Source: Natrinema pallidum DSM 3751 (GTDB taxonomy: Archaea; Halobacteriota; Halobacteria; Halobacteriales; Natrialbaceae). Taken from it: 64,000 nucleotides of DNA. Shown piece after piece: positions 44,050 through 53,285 of the stretch; position 1 is the first letter of the stretch; every line of letters starts with the position of its first letter. The notes below the pieces were generated by a model. It was not told where the DNA came from and ran no database searches. It was given only the letters and a program-made list of their open reading frames with translations. Position numbers and translations under genes: made by a program. The stretch is taken from positions 1-64,000 of the forward strand of contig NZ_AOII01000041.1 of NCBI RefSeq assembly GCF_000337615.1, written 5' to 3'.

Positions 44050-45021
44050 TCACGATTCCCGTTGGAGCCTCGAGAGCGATTCAATTCGATCGGTCGTCGG
44101 TGGGTGTGTACCGAGGAATCGGCGGTTGAGTTGGTAGAGTCGTTTTCGGAGCCACCAGTACGACGGCTCAGCATCGCCTTCGGGACCGAGCATGATCTTT
44201 TCGGGTGTCATCGGTTCCAGTGGCAGAATCGAGAGCGAAGAGACAGCCGAACCGTCTCGGAGGTCACGCTCGGGTGCCTCGGAAATTTCCCGATCTAATC
44301 GAGAGAGCGCACTGGCGAGGGCGGCGGGTGAGCCGGTCACCTCCGCGGCGGCCCGGTCCGCAGCGCGTTCCCTGGCTCTGGAGAGGTGAGCCGTGAGGAG
44401 TCGTCCGACGACCCACACGGCGGTCGACAGAAATACGAGTAGCACGGCCGTCACGATCCCGGGATGATCGATCCGTGCGAGTCGTGACCGGAGTCCGGCC
44501 GCGAGAACGACGGGAAGGGAAACGACCGTCATGACCATCGCGTCTCGGTTTTTGACGTGAGCGAGTTCGTGAGCGATTACCGCTTCGAGTTCGTCCGGAT
44601 GATCGAGCGTCTCGATCGTTCCGCGCGAAAACACCAGATGGATGTTCGTCGGTCGAAATCCGACCGCCAGCGCCTCGGGAGCGTCGCGCTCCGAGACGGC
44701 GATCGTCGGCGGTGGCACGTCCAACTGAGCAGCGACGCGAGTCGCTGTCCGGTGCAACTTCGGAGCCGTCTCGCGATCGACCGGATGTGCATCCGAAAGC
44801 CGTTCGATCGTCTCGAGGTGTCTGTACTCGATATACGCGATCGCGACTACTATCGTGACCGTAACACCGGCAGCGATCGAGACGGGGGACGCACTTCCGA
44901 TCAGGACGAGTCCGCCGTAAAACGTCGCCCACACGCCGACGAGGAGTCCGATCGCGACTAAAACTAGTCCGGCGAGCGAAGCGACCATCCGTAATTGTAA
45001 TCTGCGTACTGCGGAGGGCAT
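44050..45021 (-). CDS. M48 family metalloprotease (HtpX-like)
   Basis: A 323-residue membrane protease. Two N-terminal helices (ASLAGLVLVAIGLLVGVWAT and a second near residue 50) precede the zinc motif in EAVIAHELAHVKNRDAMVM near residue 155, which contains HELAH; two more helices follow, and the third zinc ligand glutamate is probably in RARERAADRAAAEVTG. Proteases of this class degrade damaged membrane proteins. ATG at 45021 is preferred to TTG 45048. The gene lies between a hef fragment and an AT-rich islet, so it may have come with that insertion. Confidence 0.9.
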   Translation of the reverse strand: MPSAVRRLQLRMVASLAGLVLVAIGLLVGVWATFYGGLVLIGSASPVSIAAGVTVTIVVAIAYIEYRHLETIERLSDAHPVDRETAPKLHRTATRVAAQLDVPPPTIAVSERDAPEALAVGFRPTNIHLVFSRGTIETLDHPDELEAVIAHELAHVKNRDAMVMTVVSLPVVLAAGLRSRLARIDHPGIVTAVLLVFLSTAVWVVGRLLTAHLSRARERAADRAAAEVTGSPAALASALSRLDREISEAPERDLRDGSAVSSLSILPLEPMTPEKIMLGPEGDAEPSYWWLRKRLYQLNRRFLGTHPPTTDRIESLSRLQRES

Positions 45022-45219
45022 ACGCGATATTTCGAGACAGTTTTTCAAAAGCGCAATGGTGACGGATTACTAACTACAGGCCGTCTCTCATATATTTTCG
45101 GAGAGTAGCTACTACGCACTCGAGTAGCCGCTTCGCGGCCAGTACGGATCATGAAGCAGTCATGAACGAGCGAGGATTCCGGCGTGATGAATCTCTCATT
45201 GAATTCGATATGGGTGTCA

Positions 45220-45546
45220 TCACTGTTCGAGAGATCTGGTTCTGTGAGTTCGTATTCCACCGACAAGCGCTCCACCTCCAACGACCACGAGAACACCGAT
45301 AGTAAGGAGACTTGCACCTCCACGCATGAGAAAGCCGGCGATGGCGAGCGAGAGGATACCGAAGCCAGCCATAATATACCCGAACATCGTTGGACGTACA
45401 ATTACGATCAAAAGACCCAACCAAACGATTGTTGGATAGAGAGAGAATATACTCACTCCAGCCATAAAGTACCCAACAATACTAATGGCAAATATTAAAA
45501 GTGCTAGAACCAAATACACGTATTGCCAGCGTTCCAGCGAAGTCAT
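45220..45546 (-). CDS. Small membrane protein, 108 residues
   Basis: Three to four hydrophobic helices (YLVLALLIFAISIVGYFMAG, TIVWLGLLIVIVRPTMFGYI, FGILSLAIAGFL, LLTIGVLVVVGGGALVGGI) and a short charged C terminus. It is AT-richer than most of the window. A reverse TATA (AATTATAC, about 45560-45567) lies about 20 bases before the ATG. It follows the Tat-exported protein gene on the same strand after 168 bases. No family is recognised; small multi-helix proteins next to exported peptides are sometimes immunity factors, but this is only a guess. Confidence 0.65.
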   Translation of the reverse strand: MTSLERWQYVYLVLALLIFAISIVGYFMAGVSIFSLYPTIVWLGLLIVIVRPTMFGYIMAGFGILSLAIAGFLMRGGASLLTIGVLVVVGGGALVGGIRTHRTRSLEQ

Positions 45547-45714
45547 ACAGTTTTTGCTACTGTATAATTATTCATTAATCTTTCTATAGTCAGAACAAGA
45601 TTATACGAACTAGATATGGCACTATGTCTTTTGATTTGTCGAAATTACTAGATAATCGGAAATGCAAAATATGTGTTTCAATATGTGACAAATATTGGTT
45701 TTTTACGTTTGTGT

Positions 45715-46485
45715 CTACGGAATTGCACCAGGAATAGGCGGGGTAGCAGCCATCGTCGCGAATGCAACTGCAATTCCAATGGCCGTGAGGATCAGAAGCA
45801 CTCCCGGCGGACTTATGCCTGCCGCATCGTACAGATCCTCTGCGAAACTGTAACTTAGGTCGTACAGCGCTTGAGCGAGTTCGCGAATCGATACCTCTCG
45901 TGGATCCGGCATATCCGGGCACTTCGTCACAACACACGCCTTCTGACCAGTGCTTGTCAGTTCGAGATAGAAGCACCCGTTGGCTTCGTTGATCATCGCG
46001 TTAAAGCCGATCTGGTATTGAATGTCTCCTTCGACCTCGCCGTCATCAATGTGGACACTGGGCCCGTAGCCGAGCGTCATACCGACACGTCTCCCGGTAA
46101 AGTTGACATCTCCGCAGGAAAGCGGCATCTCCGTCACTGGGTTATTAGCGAGTGCGCAGAATTCGTCACCGAGTGGAATGTCAACGCACCAGTTAAAAGG
46201 CAGTCCGGTCGGAACGCCGGGAATCCAACTCGGCCAGTTCGGTGTCACTACACCGTCGTCGTCGAGTTCCTTCCGAATCTCTTGTCGGGCTATTCGGTTG
46301 AGCTCGGCAACGACAGCATCTTTCTCTTCTTCAGTGAATTCGTACTCGGTGGCGTTCTCAGATGCATTCTCCTTCGCTTGTGCGCTTCCTGCTGCGGAGA
46401 GAAGAACACCGGAACTCGCAATACCGAAACCCGCTTTTCGGAGGATGTTTCTTCGATTAACATCACTGTCTTCTTTCCCAACCAT
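45715..46485 (-). CDS. Tat-exported six-cysteine protein with C-terminal hydrophobic helix
   Basis: A 256-residue protein. A Tat signal (NRRNILRKAGFGIASSGVLL then SAAGSAQAKEN) ends near residue 38. A charged helical propart-like segment to about residue 80 is followed by a domain with six cysteines (WCVD, EFCAL, LSCGD, GCFY, ACVV, KCPD, residues about 100-195), able to make three disulfides, and a C-terminal amphipathic helix plus a hydrophobic helix (GVLLILTAIGIAVAFATMAA) ending PPIPGAIP. This would anchor it in, or insert it into, a membrane. The organisation recalls Tat-exported halocin precursors but the cysteine pattern is not that of halocin C8. Not recognised. G+C is clearly below the window average. 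Confidence 0.7.
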   Translation of the reverse strand: MVGKEDSDVNRRNILRKAGFGIASSGVLLSAAGSAQAKENASENATEYEFTEEEKDAVVAELNRIARQEIRKELDDDGVVTPNWPSWIPGVPTGLPFNWCVDIPLGDEFCALANNPVTEMPLSCGDVNFTGRRVGMTLGYGPSVHIDDGEVEGDIQYQIGFNAMINEANGCFYLELTSTGQKACVVTKCPDMPDPREVSIRELAQALYDLSYSFAEDLYDAAGISPPGVLLILTAIGIAVAFATMAATPPIPGAIP

Positions 46486-46989
46486 ATCCGATTAAAACCA
46501 TTTCCCCCAGCATATTAGTTTTTATATCATTAGTAGTATTAGGAAACATTAATAGTTATAACTATTAATAATAATAAGTGTGTTCATACCAGTACTAGAC
46601 CTCAAGAATTATATCGGAACGGCAGTCTCGCGGTCGACTATGGCTCGAGAACCACCAAAATTAGTCCCAAGAGCAATTATGTGTGGCCAAAACTGTCCCG
46701 ATATAATTGGCGGAAATGATCCGGATTGAGCCTTCGAGCGGGCGGCCAGGGAGGACTAATCGGACATCGCTGGAGTAAGGAGAGCGAACTGATCGGAGTT
46801 ACAAGGATGGTATCACAATACGAGGTTATTACGTCCAGTGCGAGACCGAAGAGTACAACATGTATACCACAATTCATGATCCAGCAGGGTAGTCGACGTC
46901 GAACATGATTCGAATACACCGTGAACGACCGCGTTCACTTTCACCCCGCTTTCTCAATGCTTAACCGCGACCGTCTCGAATCGCCGGCA
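46486..46989. other. AT-rich intergenic region upstream of hef
   Basis: About 504 bases with no credible gene. The left third (46486-46600) is very AT-rich and carries the promoter of the reverse Tat-protein gene (TATA about 46519-46529) and a 22-base perfect palindrome (46548-46569). The right part to 46989 has mixed composition and only short frames. It should contain the hef promoter, but no clear TATA is placed near the chosen start. Confidence 0.5.
46548..46569. promoter_or_regulatory. 22-base perfect palindrome upstream of the Tat-protein gene
   Basis: Bases 46548-46569 are a perfect palindrome with eleven-base arms (half-site ATTAATAGTTA). It lies about 20-30 bases upstream of the likely TATA of the reverse gene at 46485. 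Position and symmetry fit a dimeric regulator site; an AT-rich terminator hairpin for DNA on the other side is the alternative. Confidence 0.55.
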
Positions 46990-49437
46990 ATGGCAGCACA
47001 GGACGAGGACGTCGCTTCTATCGAGCATCCGCTCCTCGAGCCCGACTTCTTGGAGCGGCGACTCTACCAGCTGAAGCTCGCGGGGACGGCCGCGAACCAC
47101 CACACGCTCGTCTGTCTCCCGACGGGGCTGGGGAAGACGACGGTGAGCCTGCTGGTCACCGCACGGCGACTCGAGGAGGTCGGCGGCAGGGCGTTGATGC
47201 TCGCGCCGACGAAACCGCTCGTCCAGCAGCATGCGGACTTCTACCGCGAAGCGCTGCAGATCCCCGACGAGGAAATCGTCGTCTTCACGGGCGACGTGAG
47301 CCCGGACGATCGCGCCGCGACGTGGGAGTCGGCAACCGTCGTGATGGCGACGCCACAGGTGATCGAAAACGACCTCGTCGGGAGTCGAATCTCGCTCGCC
47401 GACGTGACCCACGTCACCTTCGACGAGTGTCACCGGGCGACCGGCGACTACGCCTACAACTACATCGCCGAGCGCTACCACGCCGACGCCAAGCGGCCGC
47501 TCGTGACGGGGATGAGCGCCTCGCCCGGTGGCGACGAGGAGGCCATTCTCGAGGTCTGTGAGAACCTCGGCATCGACGAGGTCGAGGTGATGACCGAGGA
47601 GGACGCCGACGTCGACGAGTTCACCCACGACACCGAAGTCGAGTGGGAGCGTATCGACCTGCCCGACGAGGTCCTCGAGATCCGCGACGCGCTACACGAG
47701 GTGATCACGGAGCGCCTCGAGAAACTCAAGGAACTCGGGGTCGCGAGCTCGACCCAGCCCGATCAGTCCCAGAAGGACCTGAATCGGATGCGGGCCGAGT
47801 TGCAAACGTTGATCAACAACGACCAGTCTGAGGGGTTCGAGGGGATGTCGATCCACGCCGAGGTGATGAAGCTCCGGCAGGCCGTCACGCTGGTCGAGAC
47901 CCAGAGCGTCGAGGCGCTCCGGCGGTACTTCGAGCGCCAGCGCAATCAGGCCCGGACCTCGGGCGCGTCGAAGGCCAGTCAGCGGATGGTTTCCGATCCG
48001 CGCGTGCGCGAGGCCATGCGGAAAGCCGAAAGCTTCGACGAGATCCACCCCAAATACAGGAGAGCGCGCGTGCTGCTGGCGGAAACGCTGGGACTCGAGG
48101 GCGGCGAGCGGGTGATCGTCTTCACCGAGTCCCGCGACACGGCGGAGGCGCTGACCGACTTCCTCTCGGACAGCTTCGACACGAAGCGGTTCGTCGGGCA
48201 GGGCGACCGCGAAGGCTCCGACGGGATGACCCAGAAGCAACAACAGGCGGTCTTAGACGAGTTTCGCGCCGGCGAGTTCGAGGTCCTCGTCTCGACGTCG
48301 GTCGCCGAGGAGGGGCTGGACGTGCCCGAGGTCGACCTCGTCCTCTTCTACGAGCCCGTGCCGACGGCGATCCGCTCGATCCAGCGGAAGGGACGGACGG
48401 GTCGACAGACCGAGGGTCGGGTCGTCGTCCTCATGGCCGAGGACACCCGCGACGAGGCCTACTTCTGGATCTCCCGGCGGCGCGAGAAGGAGATGGAATC
48501 GGAACTGCGTGAACTGAAAGGACTGGCCCCCGAAATCGCCGAGGAACTCGACGACTCACAGCAGTCACTGACCGATTTCGAGGGGGCAGGCGAGGGCGGG
48601 GTGAAAGTGGACGGGAACGACGAACACACCGACGCCGTTGGCGATTCCTCCAGCGGAAGCGAGGGGGTTGCAGCGGGGCCGGGACTGCAGGCGTTCGGAG
48701 AACGCAACTCGGAAACGGGTAGTGATCAGGACACTGGAGACGAGGCGGACGAGATCGAGACCCACGAACCACACGCCGACGGCGACACCGTTGCGGTCGT
48801 CGCCGACCAGCGGGAGATGGACGCGAACATCGCCCGGGACCTCTCGCGACGCGAGGAGTACGAGATCAGCCTCGAGACGCTCGACGTCGGCGACTACGTC
48901 CTCTCCGATCGGGTCGTCGTCGAGCGCAAGTCCGTCGCGGACTTCGTCGACTCGCTGGTCGGCGGCGACCGCTCCGTCTTCGAACAGGTCGGCGCGATGG
49001 CCCGCCACTACTCGCGGCCGATCGTCGTCATCGAGGGCGAGGGGCTGTACGAACAGCGGGACGTCCACCCGAACGCGGTCCGGGGAGCGCTCTCGAGTCT
49101 CGCGGTCGACTTCGGGGCGAGTGTCCTGCGGACCGACGACGAGGACGATACGACCGAACTACTCGCGGTGATCGCCGGCCGGGAACAGGAGACCGCCGAC
49201 CGGGAGGTGTCGGTCCACGGCGAAAAGGGGACCAAGACCCTGCGCGAACAACAGGAGTACGTCGTCTCCTCGATCGCCGAAATCGGGCCCGTCACGGCCA
49301 GGTCGCTGCTCGAGGAGTTCGGCACCGTCGAGGCGGTGATGATCGCGACCGAAGACGAGTTACAGGAAGCGGACGGCGTGGGGACAGTGACCGCCGAGCG
49401 GATTCGGGAGGTCATCGGAAGCGACTACACGGGCTGA
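46990..49437 (+). CDS. hef: Hef-type helicase/nuclease (FANCM/XPF homologue)
   Basis: An 815-residue fusion of a superfamily 2 helicase with an XPF-type nuclease, which acts on stalled replication forks. Motifs are Walker A LPTGLGKTT near residue 48, the DECH box in HVTFDECHRATG near 145, SASPGGDEEA, helicase VI-type QRKGRTGRQTEGRV near 465, then an acidic linker, the nuclease motif VVERKSVADF near residue 645 with VIEGEGLY, and a C-terminal helix-hairpin-helix pair ending AERIREVIGSD. The nuclease ERK motif is intact, so it should cut DNA. ATG at 46990 is chosen over 46921 because MAAQDEDVASIEHPLLEPDF fits the family N terminus. Confidence 0.95.
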   Translation: MAAQDEDVASIEHPLLEPDFLERRLYQLKLAGTAANHHTLVCLPTGLGKTTVSLLVTARRLEEVGGRALMLAPTKPLVQQHADFYREALQIPDEEIVVFTGDVSPDDRAATWESATVVMATPQVIENDLVGSRISLADVTHVTFDECHRATGDYAYNYIAERYHADAKRPLVTGMSASPGGDEEAILEVCENLGIDEVEVMTEEDADVDEFTHDTEVEWERIDLPDEVLEIRDALHEVITERLEKLKELGVASSTQPDQSQKDLNRMRAELQTLINNDQSEGFEGMSIHAEVMKLRQAVTLVETQSVEALRRYFERQRNQARTSGASKASQRMVSDPRVREAMRKAESFDEIHPKYRRARVLLAETLGLEGGERVIVFTESRDTAEALTDFLSDSFDTKRFVGQGDREGSDGMTQKQQQAVLDEFRAGEFEVLVSTSVAEEGLDVPEVDLVLFYEPVPTAIRSIQRKGRTGRQTEGRVVVLMAEDTRDEAYFWISRRREKEMESELRELKGLAPEIAEELDDSQQSLTDFEGAGEGGVKVDGNDEHTDAVGDSSSGSEGVAAGPGLQAFGERNSETGSDQDTGDEADEIETHEPHADGDTVAVVADQREMDANIARDLSRREEYEISLETLDVGDYVLSDRVVVERKSVADFVDSLVGGDRSVFEQVGAMARHYSRPIVVIEGEGLYEQRDVHPNAVRGALSSLAVDFGASVLRTDDEDDTTELLAVIAGREQETADREVSVHGEKGTKTLREQQEYVVSSIAEIGPVTARSLLEEFGTVEAVMIATEDELQEADGVGTVTAERIREVIGSDYTG

Positions 49438-49506
49438 GCAGCCGAGCGATCCGGTGGCCGGGTTGTGATCGGCCAAGCGCAGTACTCGAGCGACCGGGGT
49501 CACGGC

Positions 49507-50358
49507 TCAGTCGTTCATTTCGGTCGTGAGACCCGTCTCCCGGTCATCCGACGCCGAAACGGGCTCACCCTCCGCACGAGCGACGAGCCGTTCGGCGGTG
49601 AGGACACACCACACTCCGAGTACGACGCCCGCGACGACATCGATCAACCAGTGAATCCCCAGATACATCGTCGAGAAGACGACGAGGGCGGCGACGACCG
49701 ATGCGATCGGGTACCATCTGGGGTATTCCCGGCGCGACCGCCAGGCGAATATCGCGACGATGATCGCCAGCGACGTGTGGAGCGACGGGAAGACGTTCGT
49801 GTTCGCCGACACCTCCGCCGTGAGTTCCTGTGTCTGCGGGTAGAACTCGTACATGAGCCCGCTGACGGTCGACAGATGATTGCGCGGTCCGTAGGCGACG
49901 AACAGCGTATAAAACACCGAGCCGACCAGGGTGTTGAGGGCGTACGCGATGAGCAGTTGCTTGAAGCGTCGCTGGGTCGCCAACAGGAAGTAGAGCACGA
50001 GAGCGGACACCAGCAGGTACGGGAACCCGAACATGTACATCGCGGAGAAGAATCCGATCAACGAGTCGGGAACGATCGACTGCAGGCCGGCGACGAACGA
50101 GCCTTCCACGGCGTAGATCTCCGCGGTAATGTCCCAGTCGAGCGCATACGAGAGTTCCAACCTGCGGTAATGCGTCCATCGCTTCACCAATAACACCAGC
50201 AGCGTGACGCCGAGATAGGGCGCGATACTCCGGCCCCGGTCCTCGAGTTCGGCGATCGTTCGCGGGAGCGCCGAAGAGCGGACACAGAGCGCACAAGTGG
50301 CTGTAACGCCGATACAGACGGTTGCCATCGTAATGAACGTAACGTATCCTAATGCCAT
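49507..50358 (-). CDS. PAP2-superfamily membrane phosphatase
   Basis: A 283-residue protein with six or more membrane helices and the PAP2 acid-phosphatase motifs: a GPRNH segment near residue 155, NVFPSLHTSLAII near 185 (PSGH-type motif, with LH replacing GH), and the third motif TMYLGIHWLIDVVAGVVLGV near 230 with catalytic histidine and aspartate. Such enzymes remove phosphate from lipid phosphates or make phospho-head-group lipids. The orientation is convergent with hef (69-base gap). The specific lipid is unknown. Confidence 0.88.
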   Translation of the reverse strand: MALGYVTFITMATVCIGVTATCALCVRSSALPRTIAELEDRGRSIAPYLGVTLLVLLVKRWTHYRRLELSYALDWDITAEIYAVEGSFVAGLQSIVPDSLIGFFSAMYMFGFPYLLVSALVLYFLLATQRRFKQLLIAYALNTLVGSVFYTLFVAYGPRNHLSTVSGLMYEFYPQTQELTAEVSANTNVFPSLHTSLAIIVAIFAWRSRREYPRWYPIASVVAALVVFSTMYLGIHWLIDVVAGVVLGVWCVLTAERLVARAEGEPVSASDDRETGLTTEMND

Positions 50359-50762
50359 CGGTGGCTCGCCTCCGTCTCAGGGGGTGGCAAATGATCGCGA
50401 GCCGCGGGCGAACGAGTATCCGGACACGAGGGAGGGCGACGAGTCGTGCGTGGTGGCTACGCTTGCGGCTTCGACGATGCGCGAGTCGAAGCCGTCGGGC
50501 CGACGGACACTCGGATCGTGACGGCTCAGCGCCGCGTGTTCCTATCGGGTGGTAACATTCTACTTAATTTAAATCTACTGATACCCAACGTGGCCGAGTC
50601 GGACGGGACGCGGGACCGCGAGGCACCGGTGAAAAGCCACCTCTGTGTGACGTGTACGGTCGTGACTCGATGGTGCTCAAACCGAGCGACCGTCGATGGA
50701 TTCAGCGTGCTGTCGTCCGTCGACGCCGGCTACAGTCGGCATTGCCGCCGTCTCGAGGACGG
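50359..50762. other. Intergenic region upstream of the PAP2 gene
   Basis: About 404 bases with no credible gene. An AT-rich patch at about 50563-50585 (CTACTTAATTTAAATCTAC) looks like a promoter but lies over 200 bases from the reverse gene start at 50358, and no good gene starts just to its right on the forward strand. The function of this patch is open. Confidence 0.4.
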
Positions 50763-51509
50763 TCAGCGCAGCGTTGCCAACGTCTCGCCGGCTTCACGAG
50801 CCGCCTCGAGACAGTCCGCCGCGTAGCGGGGGTCGTCCGTGGCGGCGGCCGCTTCGGCGAACTTCTCGAGCGACCGGACGAGCGCATCGCGAGCGGCATC
50901 GAGATCGCCGTCGGCCGAGGACGGACCGGTTGCGGGAAGCGGTCGGTTGCGGTCGGAGCCGGACCGACGGTCGTCGGGGCGGGGAGTCGAAGCGGCGCGG
51001 TCGGCCGACGTGGCGTCGGGACGGGACTGCGAGGGGCCGTCGTCTCGAGCCGGCGTCGACGGCTGCGGTTGCCGGTCCGGGGTCGGCGCACTCGTCTCCC
51101 GTCCGCGGTCGGCGTCGCGCGGGTCGGTCGCCGTCGTCTGGTTGGACGCGGACGCCGTCTCGGCCGCTGTCGGCGCGGCGTCGTCGGTATCCGGCGCGGT
51201 CGCGTCGGCGGCGTCGGGTCGATCGGCGGACTCACCGGCGGCAGTCCCGTCGCCCGCACCCTCTGCGGCCGACTGGGCCTCGAGATCAGTCCCCTGGACG
51301 GCGTCGGGGTTCCCGTGACAGCTGGGGCAGAAAGTCGTTCCGTCGTCCTGGAAGAGGGGGTCGCCGCAGGTCCCGCAGTGAGCGTTGGTCATCGTCGCAC
51401 CCTTGAGCAGTAGGTCGCTCATCCGCTGGGTCGCCTTACGCTCTTCTTTGTCCTGCTCGTACTTCTCTCGAAGTTTCTCGCGCTCGGCTTCCTTGTCGAA
51501 GTCACTCAT
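50763..51509 (-). CDS. Zinc-finger protein of the Sjogren-autoantigen p27 (SSSCA1) family
   Basis: A 248-residue protein. Its N-terminal 70 residues hold a charged helix (DFDKEAEREKLREKYEQDKE), MSDLLLKGATMTNAHCGTCG, and FCPSCHGNP, forming a four-cysteine zinc ribbon of the type shared with human autoantigen p27. Residues 75-195 are a low-complexity, alanine/aspartate/proline-rich disordered region. The end is a helical segment (LDAARDALVRSLEKFAEAAA). The function of archaeal members is unknown. The gene is followed on the same strand by the LOG-like gene after a short gap on the other side (75 bases). Confidence 0.88.
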   Translation of the reverse strand: MSDFDKEAEREKLREKYEQDKEERKATQRMSDLLLKGATMTNAHCGTCGDPLFQDDGTTFCPSCHGNPDAVQGTDLEAQSAAEGAGDGTAAGESADRPDAADATAPDTDDAAPTAAETASASNQTTATDPRDADRGRETSAPTPDRQPQPSTPARDDGPSQSRPDATSADRAASTPRPDDRRSGSDRNRPLPATGPSSADGDLDAARDALVRSLEKFAEAAAATDDPRYAADCLEAAREAGETLATLR

Positions 51510-51584
51510 ATTCGTCTAGAGGCGGCGGACCGTCGAAAAAGCTGCGAAGGGGAGGGCGGCCCCATCGACGGAACCGCGCTCGAC

Positions 51585-52049
51585 TCACCGCGGTCGCTCA
51601 AGCGCGGCCTCGGCGGCATCGACGGCCTCGGTGGGGGTGTCGGCGGTTTCGATATCGATCTCGAGGGCGGAGATGTCGTGGGTCCCGAGGCCGACGACGG
51701 GACGGTCGTAGACCCCGGCGAAGCCGATTTCGGAGAGGGTACCGACGCCGCCGGCCAGCGCGATGACCACGTCGCCGTTCAGCGGGACGAGCGCGTTCCG
51801 GGCGTGGCCGAGACCGGTCGCGATGGGAATGTCGACGGCGTCGTTGGCGGTCCCGCGGCGCTCGCCGGGGAGGATGCCGATCGTGGTTCCGCCCTCGGAC
51901 TTCGCGCCGCGACAGACCGCCGCCATCGTTCCGCCGCGACCGCCGCAGACGACGACGTGACCGCGAGCCGCGAGTTCGCGGCCGAGCGCTTCCGCGCGGG
52001 CTGTCTGTTCGTCCGTGATCGTCCCGCCGCCGATGACGCTGGCGCGCAT
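51585..52049 (-). CDS. LOG/TIGR00725-type nucleotide-binding protein
   Basis: A 154-residue Rossmann-fold protein with the pattern GGGTITDEQ at the N terminus, VVCGGRGGTMAAVCRGAKSE near residue 33, TIGILPGERRGTAND, and ALAGGVGTLSEI near residue 102. The GGxGT motif and P-G-x-R region relate it to LOG phosphoribohydrolases (cytokinin riboside 5'-monophosphate type) and the TIGR00725 family. The start at 52049 gives the natural strand at the N terminus; ATG at 52076 is possible. The biological substrate is uncertain. It is divergent from malate dehydrogenase. Confidence 0.87.
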   Translation of the reverse strand: MRASVIGGGTITDEQTARAEALGRELAARGHVVVCGGRGGTMAAVCRGAKSEGGTTIGILPGERRGTANDAVDIPIATGLGHARNALVPLNGDVVIALAGGVGTLSEIGFAGVYDRPVVGLGTHDISALEIDIETADTPTEAVDAAEAALERPR

Positions 52050-52289
52050 ACGCGAGACACCGCGGGCGGCGACCATGATCGGTTCGGTCTCGAGTCGCCG
52101 GGGACTCGAGCAGCGGTGAGCGTCGGATCGGGGAAACGGCAGTGAGCGGCCGCTCGAGCAGGCGGGCATACCACGGTCCACGGAGCACGGGACGGAATAC
52201 GTCAGTCGTCGAAATATTTATCGCCGAATCGGTTCGAAGTCAGAGGTTTCGACGGATTTAACGTGTGTGGTGGGGAATCATTACGTGGT

Positions 52290-53204
52290 ATGACGAAAGT
52301 GAGCGTGGTCGGCGCGGCCGGGACCGTCGGGGCCGCTGCGGGCTACAACATCGCGCTTCGGGACGTTGCGGACGAGCTCGTGTTCGTTGACATTCCGGAC
52401 AAGGAAGACGACACGATCGGCCAGGCCGCCGACGCCAACCACGGTGCGGCCTACGACTCGAACACGACGATCCGACAGGGTGACTACGAGGACACCGCGG
52501 GATCGGACGTCGTCGTCATCACGGCGGGCATCCCGCGTCAGCCGGGGCAGACGCGGATCGATCTGGCGGGTGACAACGCTCCGATCATGGAAGACATCGG
52601 CTCCTCGATCGCCGAACACAACGACGACTTCATCACCGTCACCACGTCGAACCCGGTCGACCTGCTGAACCGCCACCTCTACGAAACGGGCGAGCGCGCC
52701 CGCGAGAAGGTGATCGGCTTCGGCGGCCGACTCGACTCCGCTCGGTTCCGGTACGTCATTTCCCAGCGCTTCGACGCTCCGGTTCGGAACGTCGACGCGA
52801 CCATCCTCGGCGAGCACGGCGACGCACAGGTCCCCGTGTTCTCCAAGGTCCGGGTCGACGGACGCGACCCCGAGTTCGACGAGGACGAGAAAGAAGAATT
52901 ACTCGAGGAGCTCCAGACCTCGGCGATGAACGTCATCGAGAAGAAGGGCGCGACCCAGTGGGGGCCGGCGACCGGCGTCGGCCACATGGTCGAAGCCATC
53001 CTGCGTGACACCGGCGAGGTCCTCCCCGCGAGCGTGACACTCGAGGGCGAGTTCGGCCACGAGGACACCGCCTTCGGCGTGCCGGCGAAGCTCGGTTCTG
53101 ACGGCGTCGAGGAGATCGTCGAGTGGGACTTAACCGAGTACGAACGCAACCAACTCGGCGAGGCCGCCGAGAAGCTCTCCGAGCAGTACGACGAGATTTC
53201 GTAG
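52290..53204 (+). CDS. mdh: Malate dehydrogenase
   Basis: A 304-residue NAD-dependent enzyme of the LDH-like MDH group, which oxidises malate to oxaloacetate in the citric-acid cycle. It has [20 protein letters not shown] (nucleotide site), [13 protein letters not shown] with the arginine that selects dicarboxylates, [13 protein letters not shown], and the catalytic histidine in [14 protein letters not shown]. The length equals known haloarchaeal MDH. ATG at 52290 is preferred because the dinucleotide fold starts at residue 4; TATA-like TATTTATC (about 52212) and GATTTAAC (about 52254) precede it. Confidence 0.97.
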   Translation: MTKVSVVGAAGTVGAAAGYNIALRDVADELVFVDIPDKEDDTIGQAADANHGAAYDSNTTIRQGDYEDTAGSDVVVITAGIPRQPGQTRIDLAGDNAPIMEDIGSSIAEHNDDFITVTTSNPVDLLNRHLYETGERAREKVIGFGGRLDSARFRYVISQRFDAPVRNVDATILGEHGDAQVPVFSKVRVDGRDPEFDEDEKEELLEELQTSAMNVIEKKGATQWGPATGVGHMVEAILRDTGEVLPASVTLEGEFGHEDTAFGVPAKLGSDGVEEIVEWDLTEYERNQLGEAAEKLSEQYDEIS

Positions 53205-53285
53205 ACGACGATTACCCGTCGCGATTTTTCGCGGCCATCGTCACCGGGTACTCAGCGGAGCCGAGGACAGAGCGACGGAGCCGTC

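Noticed and set aside
45715-46485. Identification of the exported protein as a halocin C8 homologue
   Set aside because: The Tat signal fits, but there are six cysteines in the central domain, not the dense cysteine pattern of the halocin C8 C terminus, and the end is a hydrophobic helix.
46677-46919. Short frames upstream of hef on either strand
   Set aside because: Short, without promoters, and not protein-like; left as intergenic.
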